Shown in pieces: positions 56,607-64,000 of a stretch of DNA of 64,000 nt. The notes under the pieces were generated by a model. It was not told the DNA's origin. It saw only the letters and a list, made by a program, of their open reading frames with translations, and made no database searches. The position numbers and the translations under genes are program-made. Numbering within the stretch: position 1 is the stretch's first letter; each line of letters begins with the position of its first letter. This DNA is from Bosea sp. (in: a-proteobacteria) (GTDB taxonomy: Bacteria; Pseudomonadota; Alphaproteobacteria; Rhizobiales; Beijerinckiaceae), in NCBI RefSeq assembly GCF_023953965.1, contig NZ_JAMLIX010000002.1, positions 930,001-994,000 on the forward strand. Reading direction: 5' to 3'.

Positions 56607-58478
56607 TCACGCGCTCTCCAGCTCCTCCCCCAGCGCGAGCCATTCCTCCTCGGCCGCGGCCAACGCTTCCGAGAGTTCCGCGCGCTGGCGCGAGATCTGG
56701 AGCGCCTTGTCGGGCTCGCGCGCGAAGGCGCCGTTGGCGAGCGCCGCGTCGACCTTCTCGATCAGCCCGGTCAGCCTGGCGATGCGCGCTTCGGCGAGGT
56801 TGAGCTTCTGCCTGAGCGGCCCCAGCACCGCCCGCTTCGTCGCGGCCTCCTTGCGCTCGTCGGCCTTGGGCTTCGCGGCGGCTTCAGGCGCCGGCTTGCC
56901 GCGCCGCTCGGCCTTGGCGGCGCCGAGCACATAGGTCCGGTAGTCGTCCATGTCGCCGTCGAAATTCTTCACCGTGCCGCCGCCGACGAGCCAGAGCCGG
57001 TCGGCGCAGGCCTCGATCAGGAAGCGGTCGTGGCTGACCAGGATGACCGCGCCGGGGTAGTCGTTGATCGCGTTGACGAGCGCGGTGCGGCTGTCGATGT
57101 CGAGATGGTTGGTCGGCTCGTCGAGGATCAGCAGATGCGGCCCGTGGAAGGTCGCGAACCCCAGCATCAGCCGCGCCTTCTCGCCGCCGGAGAGAAGCTT
57201 CACCGGTGTATCCGCCTTGGCGGCGGGAAAGCCGATCTGCGCCGCCTTGGAACGGACCTTCGCTTCCGGCGCATCGGGCATCAGGTCGCGCAGATGGCCG
57301 ACGGCCGAATCCTCGATGCGCAATTCGTCGAGCTGGTGCTGGGCGAAATAGGCGGTCTCCAGCTTGCTCGACAACTTCATCGTGCCGGATAGGGGCGCAA
57401 GCCTCCCGCCGATCAGCTTGCAGAAGGTCGATTTGCCGTTGCCGTTGGCGCCGAGCAGCGCGATCCGGTCGTCGGGCGCGAGCGAGAGGTCGAGCCGCGA
57501 CAAAACCTTGCGCTCGCCATAGCCGGCGCTGGCGTCCTCCAGCACGATCATCGGCGGCGAGAGCGGCTTTTCCGGGCCCGGGAAGACGAAGGGCTGCACG
57601 TCGCGGTCGACGATGGTCGCGATCGCCTGCATCTTCTCCAGCCGCTTGACGCGCGACTGCGCCTGGCGGGCCTTGCTCGCCTTGGCCTTGAAGCGGTCGA
57701 CGAAGGCTTGCAGGTGCTTGCGCTCGGCCTCCTGCTTCTCCCGGGCGCGGGACAACTGCATCTGCTTCTCGGCGCGCTGCTTCTCGAAGGAGGAATAGCC
57801 GCCGCGATAAAGGGTCAGCTTGCCCTGGTCGAGATGCAGGATGTGGTCGACCGAGGTATCGAGCAGCTCGCGGTCGTGGCTGATGACGATCACGGTATGC
57901 GGATAGCGCTCGAGATAATCGTAGAGCCAGAGCGTGCCTTCGAGGTCGAGATAATTGGTCGGCTCGTCGAGCAGCAAGAGGTCGGGCTCGGAGAACAGCA
58001 CGGCCGCGAGCGCGACGCGCATGCGCCAGCCGCCCGAGAAATCGGAGCAGGGGCGCTGCTGCGCCGTCTCGTCGAAGCCGAGCCCGTGCAGCACCATCGC
58101 CGCCCGCGCCGGGGCCGCATGCGCGCCGATATCGGCAAGCCGCGTGCCGATCTCGGCGATGCGGTGCGGGTCCGTCGCCGTCTCGGCCTCCTGCATCAGC
58201 GCCGTGCGCTCGGTATCGGCGGCGAGCACCACCTCGATCAGCCTCTCCGGCCCGCCCGGCGCCTCCTGCGCCACGCCGCCGATGCGCCGGCCCTTCGGCA
58301 GGCTGATCGAGCCGCCCTCGGTGCCGAGATCGCCGGTGATGATCCGAAACAGCGTGGTCTTGCCGGTGCCGTTGCGGCCGACGAAGCCGACGCGCGCGCC
58401 GTCGGGAATGGCGGCGCTCGCCCGGTCGATGAGCAGGCGCTCGCCGAGGCGGTAGGTGATGTCGTTGATCGTCAGCAT
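56607..58478 (-). CDS. ABC-F family ATPase (Uup/YheS type)
   Basis: 623 aa soluble protein with two ABC domains and no membrane part. Walker A motifs are GRNGTGKTT and GANGNGKST; signatures are FSGGWRMRVAL and LSGGEKARLM; Walker B LLLLDEPTNYLD and LLILDEPTNHLD. The linker between them is highly charged. A C-terminal coiled coil (from about residue 545) resembles Uup or YheS. ABC-F proteins act on the ribosome. The ATG at 58478 begins MLTINDITYRLGERLL, so the longer frame upstream is not used. Confidence 0.92.
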   Translation of the reverse strand: MLTINDITYRLGERLLIDRASAAIPDGARVGFVGRNGTGKTTLFRIITGDLGTEGGSISLPKGRRIGGVAQEAPGGPERLIEVVLAADTERTALMQEAETATDPHRIAEIGTRLADIGAHAAPARAAMVLHGLGFDETAQQRPCSDFSGGWRMRVALAAVLFSEPDLLLLDEPTNYLDLEGTLWLYDYLERYPHTVIVISHDRELLDTSVDHILHLDQGKLTLYRGGYSSFEKQRAEKQMQLSRAREKQEAERKHLQAFVDRFKAKASKARQAQSRVKRLEKMQAIATIVDRDVQPFVFPGPEKPLSPPMIVLEDASAGYGERKVLSRLDLSLAPDDRIALLGANGNGKSTFCKLIGGRLAPLSGTMKLSSKLETAYFAQHQLDELRIEDSAVGHLRDLMPDAPEAKVRSKAAQIGFPAAKADTPVKLLSGGEKARLMLGFATFHGPHLLILDEPTNHLDIDSRTALVNAINDYPGAVILVSHDRFLIEACADRLWLVGGGTVKNFDGDMDDYRTYVLGAAKAERRGKPAPEAAAKPKADERKEAATKRAVLGPLRQKLNLAEARIARLTGLIEKVDAALANGAFAREPDKALQISRQRAELSEALAAAEEEWLALGEELESA

Positions 58479-58609
58479 GGCGGGCCGGTTTAGGCCATGC
58501 GCCGCCGCAAAAGGCAATCGAAAGCCGAGCCGAGCCGCCGATGACACGGTTTCGTCATGATATCGCCTCGGCCCCGCCCGCTGCGGCCCTCACCCAAGGG
58601 CAACCGGAT

Positions 58610-58762
58610 ATGTCGCGATTCGCTTCAAGGCTACCGCCCATGAATCTCTGCCAGCCCTATGCCAGCCCCCGCCGCGCCTCCGCGGTGGCGTCGCTGATGA
58701 TCCTTGTCTCGATCGTCGTCGGCAGCGCCGCCGCGCTGACCACGCTCGTGCCGCTGTCCTGA
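58610..58762 (+). CDS. Possible small membrane peptide upstream of coaD
   Basis: 50 aa if started at the ATG at 58610, or 40 aa from 58640. The C-terminal half is one hydrophobic helix (AVASLMILVSIVVGSAAALT) preceded by basic residues (SPRRAS), which fits a membrane anchor. Ribosome sites are weak (AGGG or AAGG about 9 nt upstream). No known family. It may be real or chance. Confidence 0.4.
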   Translation: MSRFASRLPPMNLCQPYASPRRASAVASLMILVSIVVGSAAALTTLVPLS

Positions 58763-58822
58763 GGGCTCACAACCCGCTGACATGCTTGCGGTTTGCCGGC
58801 CCAGCCGCTAACGCTGGCCTTG

Positions 58823-59323
58823 ATGACCCGCACCGCCTTCTACACCGGCTCCTTCGATCCCGTGACCAACGGCCATGCCGACGTCATCGCGGCGGCGGCC
58901 GGCCTGTGCGAGCGGCTCGTCCTGGCGATCGGCGTCCACCCCGGCAAGACGCCGCTGCTCACGGTCGATCAGCGCGCCGATCTGCTGCGCGCGGTCGCCG
59001 GGCCGCTGCTCGAGGCGAGGGGCGCCTCGCTCGAGGTCGTGACCTTCGCCGATCTCGCCGTCGATGCGGCGCGGCGCGCCGGGGCGAGCCTCATCATCCG
59101 CGGCCTGCGCGACGGCAGCGACCTCGATTACGAGATGCAGATGGCCGGGATGAACGGCACCATGGCGCCCGATCTGCAGACGGTCTTCCTGCCGGCCTCG
59201 CCCGGCGTGCGCTTCATCACCGCGACGCTGGTGCGTCAGATCGCGGCGATGGGCGGCGACGTCTCGCCCTTCGTGCCGGCGCCCGTGCTCGCGGCGCTGA
59301 AGGCGCGCTTCGCCAAGGGCTGA
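58823..59323 (+). CDS. coaD: Phosphopantetheine adenylyltransferase
   Basis: 166 aa. Transfers AMP to 4'-phosphopantetheine in coenzyme A synthesis. TGSFDPVTNGH (residues 8-18) contains the nucleotidyltransferase HxGH-like site. IIRGLRDGSDLDYEMQMAGM and the SSK-like end are typical. The ATG at 58823 is used; the frame upstream is not family sequence. In many relatives cyclophilin genes and queA follow coaD. Here proS does. Confidence 0.95.
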   Translation: MTRTAFYTGSFDPVTNGHADVIAAAAGLCERLVLAIGVHPGKTPLLTVDQRADLLRAVAGPLLEARGASLEVVTFADLAVDAARRAGASLIIRGLRDGSDLDYEMQMAGMNGTMAPDLQTVFLPASPGVRFITATLVRQIAAMGGDVSPFVPAPVLAALKARFAKG

Positions 59324-59434
59324 ACACGCTTTTGGTTTGCATTTTGCCGAGAGCGATGGTGTCTCTCGGGTAGAAGCGACTCGTTCCAGCGATCCCGGCG
59401 CGATCCCGCGCGGGGCCCTCCGACAGGTTTCCCG

Positions 59435-60766
59435 ATGCGTCTTTCCCGCTATTTCCTGCCCCTTCTGCGCGATACGCCCAAGGAGGCGGAGATCGTCTCG
59501 CACCGGCTGATGCTGCGCGCCGGCATGATCCGCCAGCAGGCGGCGGGGATCTATTCCTGGCTGCCGCTGGGCCTGCGCGTGCTCGACAAGATCAGCAATG
59601 TCGTGCGCGAGGAGCAGAATCGCGCCGGCGCCATCGAGATCCTGATGCCGACGATCCAGTCGGCCGATCTCTGGCGCGAGAGCGGGCGCTACGACGCCTA
59701 TGGCAAGGAGATGCTGCGCATCAGGGACCGGCACGACCGCGAGATGCTCTACGGCCCGACCAACGAGGAGATGGTCACCGAGATCTTCCGCTCCTACGTC
59801 AAGTCCTACAAGGACCTGCCGCTCAACCTCTACCACATCCAGTGGAAGTTCCGCGACGAGGTCCGCCCCCGCTTCGGCGTGATGCGCGGGCGCGAATTCC
59901 TGATGAAGGACGCCTATTCCTTCGATCTCGACCAGGCCGGCGCGCGCCATGCCTATAACCGGATGTTCACCGCCTATCTGCGCACCTTCGCCCGGCTCGG
60001 CCTGAAGGCGATCCCGATGCGCGCCGATACCGGCCCGATCGGCGGCGATTTGTCCCATGAGTTCATCGTGCTCGCCTCGACCGGCGAGAGCGAGGTCTTC
60101 TGCCACAGCGACTATCTCGATTTCGAGACGCCGGCGGCCGATACCGATTTCGACAGCCGCCCCGGCCTGCAGGGCCTCGTCGACAGATGGACGAGCCTCT
60201 ACGCCGCGACCGAGGAGATGCACGAGGCGGACGCCTTCGCGGCGATCCCCGAGGGCAAGCGGGTCTCGGCGCGCGGTATCGAGGTCGGCCACATCTTCTA
60301 TTTCGGCACGAAATATTCGCAGCCGATGGGCGCGACCGTGACCGGGCCGGACGGCCAGCAGACGGCCGTCCATATGGGCTCCTACGGCATCGGCCCGAGC
60401 CGCCTCGTCGCGGCGCTGATCGAGGCCGGGCACGACGAGGCCGGCATCGTCTGGCCGGACGAGATCGCCCCCTTCGACATCGCGGTGATCAACCTGAAGC
60501 CCGGCGACGCCGCGAGCGACGGTGCCTCCGAGCGCATCTACCAGGACCTCATCGCCAAGGGCTACGACGCCCTGCTCGACGACACCGACGACCGGCCGGG
60601 CGCCAAATTCGCCAAGGCCGACCTGATCGGCATGCCCTGGCAGGTCATCGTCGGCCCGAAGGGGCTCAGCGAGGGCAAGGTCGAGATCAAGCGCCGCGCC
60701 GGCGGCGAGCGCGAGATCGTCTCGCTCGAGGCCGCGCTCGACCGCTTCAGGGGCAGGGCGGCGTGA
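59435..60766 (+). CDS. proS: Prolyl-tRNA synthetase, short alphaproteobacterial type
   Basis: 443 aa class II synthetase that lacks the ~180-aa editing insertion of the E. coli enzyme. The catalytic core has MRLSRYFLPLLRDTPKEAE, motif 2 in FRDEVRPRFGVMRGREFLMK and motif 3 in GSYGIGPSRLVAALIE. The anticodon domain covers the last 100 residues. Without the insertion, editing of mischarged alanine would need a separate factor. lolC starts 13 nt after its stop. Confidence 0.96.
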   Translation: MRLSRYFLPLLRDTPKEAEIVSHRLMLRAGMIRQQAAGIYSWLPLGLRVLDKISNVVREEQNRAGAIEILMPTIQSADLWRESGRYDAYGKEMLRIRDRHDREMLYGPTNEEMVTEIFRSYVKSYKDLPLNLYHIQWKFRDEVRPRFGVMRGREFLMKDAYSFDLDQAGARHAYNRMFTAYLRTFARLGLKAIPMRADTGPIGGDLSHEFIVLASTGESEVFCHSDYLDFETPAADTDFDSRPGLQGLVDRWTSLYAATEEMHEADAFAAIPEGKRVSARGIEVGHIFYFGTKYSQPMGATVTGPDGQQTAVHMGSYGIGPSRLVAALIEAGHDEAGIVWPDEIAPFDIAVINLKPGDAASDGASERIYQDLIAKGYDALLDDTDDRPGAKFAKADLIGMPWQVIVGPKGLSEGKVEIKRRAGGEREIVSLEAALDRFRGRAA

Positions 60767-60779
60767 CGGGACGCCGGGC

Positions 60780-62069
60780 ATGAGCGTGGGCGACAGCGCG
60801 GACGTCCCGACCGGCACGAAACCCTTCGCCGGCTTTGAATGGCAGCTCGCGGGGCGCTATCTGCGCTCGCGCCGGCGCGAGGGCTTCGTCTCGGTCAACG
60901 CCGCCTTCTCCTTCCTCGGCATCATGCTCGGCGTCGCCACGCTGATCATCGTGATGTCGGTGATGAACGGCTTTCGCAAGGAGCTCCTGGAGAAGATCGT
61001 CGGCGTCAACGGCCATATCTTCGCCACCCCGATCGACCGCCCGCTCGACGATTACGACAGCGTCGCCGAGCGGCTGCGCAAGATTCCCGGCATCAAGCTC
61101 GCCATTCCGCTGGTCGAGGGGCAGGCGCTCGCCTCCTCGCAGACCGGCAACAACGGCGTGCTGGTGCGCGGCGTGCGCGAGGCCGACATCAAGGAGATTC
61201 CCTTCATCGGCGGCAACGTCCGATCCGGCACGCTCGAGGGCTTCGATGCCGCCCCGCCCGGCGTCGCCATCGGCATCCGCCTCGCCAACGCGCTCGGCCT
61301 CCAGGTCGGCGACATGATGACGCTGGTCTCGCCCCAGGGTGCCTCGACGCCCTTCGGCACGGCGCCGCGGATCAAGGCCTATCCGGTCAAGGCGATCTTC
61401 GAGATCGGCATGACCGAGTTCGACGGCACCTTCGTCTACATGCCGCTCGCCGAGTCGCAGGCCTATTTCAACCGCGACGGCGACGTGAACGTCATCGAGA
61501 TCTTCGTCGACAACCCCGACAGGACCCAGGCCGTGCGCGACGCGATCGAGGCCGACGCGCCGCGCCCGCTCGTCCTCTCCGACTGGCGCCAGCGCAACCG
61601 CAGCTTCTTCAACGCGCTCGAGGTCGAGCGCAACGTGATGTTCCTGATCCTGACGCTGATCGTGCTGGTGGCGGCGCTGAACATCATCTCCGTCATGATC
61701 ATGCTGGTGAAGGACAAGACCGAGGACATCGCGATCATGCGCACGATGGGCGCGACGCGGAGCGCGATCCTGCGCGTCTTCCTGATCACCGGCACCTCGA
61801 TCGGCGTCGCCGGGACCTTCGCCGGCTTCGTGCTGGGCCTCTTGTTCTCGCACAACATCAAGTCGATCATGGCCGTGCTGAACTGGATCACCGGCGCCAA
61901 TCTCTGGGACCCGACCGTGCGCTTCCTCAGCGACATTCCCTCCGTCGTCGATTGGCGCGACGTCACCAGCGTCGTGGTGATGGCGCTGGTGACGTCGCTG
62001 CTCGCGCCGCTCTATCCGGCCTGGAAGGCGGCGAGGCTCGATCCCGTCAAAGCACTGAGGATGGGCTGA
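60780..62069 (+). CDS. lolC: Lipoprotein-releasing ABC transporter permease (LolC/LolE)
   Basis: 429 aa inner-membrane protein with four helices and a large periplasmic MacB-like domain between helices 1 and 2. It begins with FEWQLAGRYLRSRRREGFVS and contains GIMLGVATLIIVMSVMNGF and the FtsX-like domain with KDKTEDIAIMRTMGATRSAI. It passes outer-membrane lipoproteins to LolA. A single permease gene is present, as in groups where LolF-type homodimers replace LolC/E. Confidence 0.94.
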   Translation: MSVGDSADVPTGTKPFAGFEWQLAGRYLRSRRREGFVSVNAAFSFLGIMLGVATLIIVMSVMNGFRKELLEKIVGVNGHIFATPIDRPLDDYDSVAERLRKIPGIKLAIPLVEGQALASSQTGNNGVLVRGVREADIKEIPFIGGNVRSGTLEGFDAAPPGVAIGIRLANALGLQVGDMMTLVSPQGASTPFGTAPRIKAYPVKAIFEIGMTEFDGTFVYMPLAESQAYFNRDGDVNVIEIFVDNPDRTQAVRDAIEADAPRPLVLSDWRQRNRSFFNALEVERNVMFLILTLIVLVAALNIISVMIMLVKDKTEDIAIMRTMGATRSAILRVFLITGTSIGVAGTFAGFVLGLLFSHNIKSIMAVLNWITGANLWDPTVRFLSDIPSVVDWRDVTSVVVMALVTSLLAPLYPAWKAARLDPVKALRMG

Positions 62070-62071
62070 GC

Positions 62072-62758
62072 ATGGGCCAGGATATGCCCGCGCTCTTCCT
62101 GTCGCAGGTCGAGCATTTCTATCCGCAGGCCGACGGGCCGCTCGAGGTGCTGCGCAAGGCCGATTTCGCGCTCTGGCCCGGCGAGGTCGTGGCGCTGGTG
62201 GCGCCCAGCGGCACCGGCAAGTCGACGCTGCTGCACGTCGCCGGCCTGCTCGAGAAGCCCGAAGCCGGCGAGGTCTTCGTCGGCGGGCTCGCCACGACAA
62301 AGCTCGACGACAGGGCGCGCACGCGGCTGCGCCGCACCGAGATCGGCTTCGTCTACCAGTTCCATCATCTCCTGCCCGAATTCACGGCGCTGGAGAACGT
62401 GGTGCTGCCGCAGCGCATCCGCGGGCTCGGGCGTGGCCTCGCCGAGGAGCGGGCGGCCGAGCTCCTGAGCTTCCTCGGGCTCGGCGACCGGCTCGACCAT
62501 CTGCCGGGCGAATTGTCCGGCGGCGAGCGGCAGCGCGTCGCCATCGGCCGGGCGGTCGCCAACGGGCCGCGCCTTTTGCTCGCCGACGAGCCGACCGGCA
62601 ATCTCGACCCGCAGACGGCGCAGCACGTCTTCGGCACGCTGATGGCGCTGGCCCGCGCCTCGGGGCTGGCGGCGCTGATCGCGACGCACAACCTCGACCT
62701 CGCCCGCCAGATGGACCGGCAGGTCACGATCCGCGAAGGGCTCGTCGTCAAGCTTTAG
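62072..62758 (+). CDS. lolD: Lipoprotein-releasing ABC transporter ATPase
   Basis: 228 aa. Walker A APSGTGKST is at residues 44-52, with alanine where most have glycine at its start. The signature is LSGGERQRVAIGRAV and Walker B LLLADEPTGNLD. The Q loop (FVYQFHHLLPEFTALENV) has the LolD-type FHHLLPEF sequence. The gene begins 2 nt after lolC. It powers lipoprotein release from the inner membrane. Confidence 0.95.
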   Translation: MGQDMPALFLSQVEHFYPQADGPLEVLRKADFALWPGEVVALVAPSGTGKSTLLHVAGLLEKPEAGEVFVGGLATTKLDDRARTRLRRTEIGFVYQFHHLLPEFTALENVVLPQRIRGLGRGLAEERAAELLSFLGLGDRLDHLPGELSGGERQRVAIGRAVANGPRLLLADEPTGNLDPQTAQHVFGTLMALARASGLAALIATHNLDLARQMDRQVTIREGLVVKL

Positions 62759-62795
62759 GCGGTCGGGGCACGGCTTTCATCGATCTCGCACGGCT

Positions 62796-62936
62796 GTCAT
62801 TCCGGGGCGCGCCTCAAGGCGCGAACCCGGAACCCACGACCGGGTGGAACATCTCATGCCGGGTTGTCGGCGGCTCACCCGGTCGTGGGTTCCGGGTTCC
62901 TCGCTGACGCGAAGCCCCGGAATGACGAGGTGGGAG
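62796..62936. repeat. Palindromic intergenic repeat, longest form
   Basis: Outer arms GTCATTCCGGGGC and GCCCCGGAATGAC, then inner arms of 24 bp that pair without mismatch (GAACCCGGAACCCACGACCG is the start of the left arm). The core ends with GGCGGCTCACCC. It is the best-preserved copy of the family in the window and lies between lolD and the SOS promoter. Confidence 0.9.
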
Positions 62937-63014
62937 CGCCTTTTCAAAGGTAGGAGCCCCTTTTCAGCGACAGGATTTCGTTAACCCTCGTGCAGGAAGC
63001 GGGCCGCCCCGATA

Positions 63015-63042
63015 TTGACGAGAACAAAACATGAACTAATCT
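63015..63042 (+). promoter_or_regulatory. Promoter of the 36-codon gene
   Basis: TTGACG (63015-63020) and TAATCT (63037-63042) are 16 bp apart. Transcription would start near 63049, giving a leader of about 23 nt. The spacer is filled by the first LexA box, so binding of LexA would block RNA polymerase. Confidence 0.65.
63022..63036 (+). promoter_or_regulatory. LexA (SOS) box 1
   Basis: GAAC-AAAACAT-GAAC, an exact match to the alphaproteobacterial LexA site (direct repeat GTTC-N7-GTTC read on the other strand). It lies between the -35 and -10 elements. Confidence 0.75.
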
Positions 63043-63057
63043 GAACCTATCAAGAAC
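63043..63057 (+). promoter_or_regulatory. LexA (SOS) box 2
   Basis: GAAC-CTATCAA-GAAC, again an exact match, starting 21 bp after box 1, two helical turns on the same DNA face. It covers the expected transcription start. Confidence 0.75.
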
Positions 63058-63071
63058 ACAGGAGGTTCGCC

Positions 63072-63182
63072 ATGACCATAACGCGCAAATTCGCCGCCGG
63101 CATTGCCGAGATCGCCTCGCTTTGCGTCTTCCTCGGCATGATCTGGCTGTGGGCTGCGATCCTCACCGGCCCGCATGTCTGA
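63072..63182 (+). CDS. LexA-controlled small inner-membrane peptide, SidA-like candidate
   Basis: 36 aa: a short basic N-terminus (MTITRKFAAGIAEI), then one transmembrane helix (ASLCVFLGMIWLWAAIL), ending TGPHV. A perfect ribosome site AGGAGG lies 6 nt before the ATG, strong support for translation. The promoter contains two exact LexA boxes. In Caulobacter the 29-aa membrane peptide SidA is induced by the SOS response and blocks division through FtsW/FtsN. Size, topology and control match, but I have not aligned the sequences. The dnaE start is 111 nt downstream. Confidence 0.8.
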   Translation: MTITRKFAAGIAEIASLCVFLGMIWLWAAILTGPHV

Positions 63183-63293
63183 TCGCGGCAGGAGCCATCC
63201 ACAGATGCGGCGGCGGGCCCTCGACGCCGGAGCCGTCCCGGCGCCATAACGGACGGAACGGGCGGGCGAGTCGCGCCGCGGCGGGAGAGGGCT

Positions 63294-64000
63294 ATGGGTC
63301 GCGAAGCTGGCGAGGGGCGCGTTCTCCCGAAGATCGGCTTCGTGCACCTGCACGTCCATTCGAGCTATTCGCTGCTCGAAGGCGCGATGACGATTTCCAC
63401 CCTCGCCAAGCTCGCCGCCGCCGACGGCCAGCCGGCGCTGGCGCTGACCGACACCGACAATCTCTTCGGCGGTCTTGAATTCTCCGAGAAGCTCGCCGGG
63501 GCGGGCCTGCAGCCGATCGCCGGCGTCCAGCTCTCGGTCGATTTCGCCGACGAGGGCGAGGGCGGCCGCAAGCCGGCGCAAGCCCAGCGCCTGCCGCATA
63601 TCGTCCTGCTCGCCATGGACGAGGCCGGCTACGGCAATCTGATGAAGCTCGTCAGCGAGGCGGCGCTGGCGACCGGCGGCGCCGGCCAGCCGGTGACGAC
63701 GATCGAGCGCCTCTGCGCCCATCACGCCGGGCTGATCGCCCTGACCGGGGGGCCCTACGGGCCGGTCGACACGGCCTTGCGCGGCGGCCAGCTTCCGCTC
63801 GCGGCGGCGCGGCTCGCGACGCTGAAGGGCATCTATGGCGACCGGCTCTATGTCGAGATCCAGCGCCATGGCGCTGACGGCGAGGCGGCGCGGGAGGCTC
63901 ATCTGCTGCGCCTCGCCTATGATGCCGAGTTGCCGGTCGTCGCGACCAACGAGCCCTTCTTCGCCAAGCCCGCCGATTTCGACGCCCATGACGCGCTCTT
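63294..64000 (+). CDS. dnaE: DNA polymerase III subunit alpha (partial)
   Basis: The replicative polymerase, of which 235 N-terminal residues are seen before the window ends. The PHP domain starts with FVHLHVHSSYSLLEGAMTIS and continues with ALTDTDNLFGGLEFSEKL, the pattern of the essential DnaE1 rather than the error-prone DnaE2. GGGAGAGG precedes the ATG. It may be read from the upstream SOS promoter as well as from its own. Confidence 0.93.
   Translation, partial: MGREAGEGRVLPKIGFVHLHVHSSYSLLEGAMTISTLAKLAAADGQPALALTDTDNLFGGLEFSEKLAGAGLQPIAGVQLSVDFADEGEGGRKPAQAQRLPHIVLLAMDEAGYGNLMKLVSEAALATGGAGQPVTTIERLCAHHAGLIALTGGPYGPVDTALRGGQLPLAAARLATLKGIYGDRLYVEIQRHGADGEAAREAHLLRLAYDAELPVVATNEPFFAKPADFDAHDAL

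Overview
The window is a GC-rich bacterial chromosome segment, almost entirely protein-coding. Several features point to an alphaproteobacterium, most likely of the Hyphomicrobiales (Rhizobiales). These are a complete 14-gene nuo operon followed by biotin ligase, RNase J, methylmalonyl-CoA epimerase and a DUF1467 protein, a DUF2232 membrane protein between rpsR and rplI, a short prolyl-tRNA synthetase, and LexA sites of the GAAC-N7-GAAC type. Gene order and protein style recall Bosea-like genera, but the genus is an inference. I see no rRNA, tRNA, CRISPR array, prophage or insertion sequence. Nearly all genes are core genes.

Layout. (1) 1-5340, quinone synthesis: ubiD-ubiX and a truncated solute-binding protein gene on the minus strand, divergent from ubiT-ubiU-ubiV, the oxygen-independent ubiquinone pathway, plus one unknown gene. 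A palindrome with the TTG-N8-CAA core of Crp/Fnr-family sites lies about 41 bp upstream of the likely ubiT transcription start. (2) 5573-21093, nuoA to nuoN, encoding respiratory complex I, with an extended NuoE, a small unknown membrane protein between nuoH and nuoI, and a palindromic repeat between nuoI and nuoJ. (3) 21105-24313, birA, RNase J, mce and DUF1467. (4) 24314-24759, a palindromic repeat and a strong candidate for a free-standing small RNA on the minus strand. (5) 24760-29696, two cyclophilins flanking a secreted proline-rich protein, then queA, a YfgM-like protein and der. (6) 29701-39431, all minus: an SDR, purF, cvpA, radA, alr, dnaB, rplI, DUF2232, rpsR and rpsF. (7) 39753-47143, plus: fabD, fabG, acpP, fabF, mltG, yicC and gmk, interrupted by a broken LuxR-type regulator. 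(8) 47168-53970, minus: rsmA, pdxA, lptD, lptG and lptF. (9) 54127-64000: pepA, holC, a lipoprotein, an ABC-F protein, coaD, proS, lolC, lolD, a 36-codon membrane peptide under a promoter with two LexA boxes, and the start of dnaE.

Functional themes. Quinone synthesis feeds complex I. Fatty-acid synthesis (fabDGF, acpP) sits near outer-membrane assembly (lptDFG, lolCD, mltG). Replication and repair genes (dnaB, radA, holC, dnaE) are scattered between them. Five copies of one palindromic intergenic repeat, plus a distant sixth, dot the window. One copy supplies the final codons and stop of rsmA.

Most interesting signals: the LexA-controlled 36-aa membrane peptide just before dnaE, which resembles the SidA concept of Caulobacter; the promoter-RNA-terminator unit at 24401-24593 with no recognisable family; the predicted Fnr-type switch in front of ubiTUV; and the C-terminal extension of NuoE.
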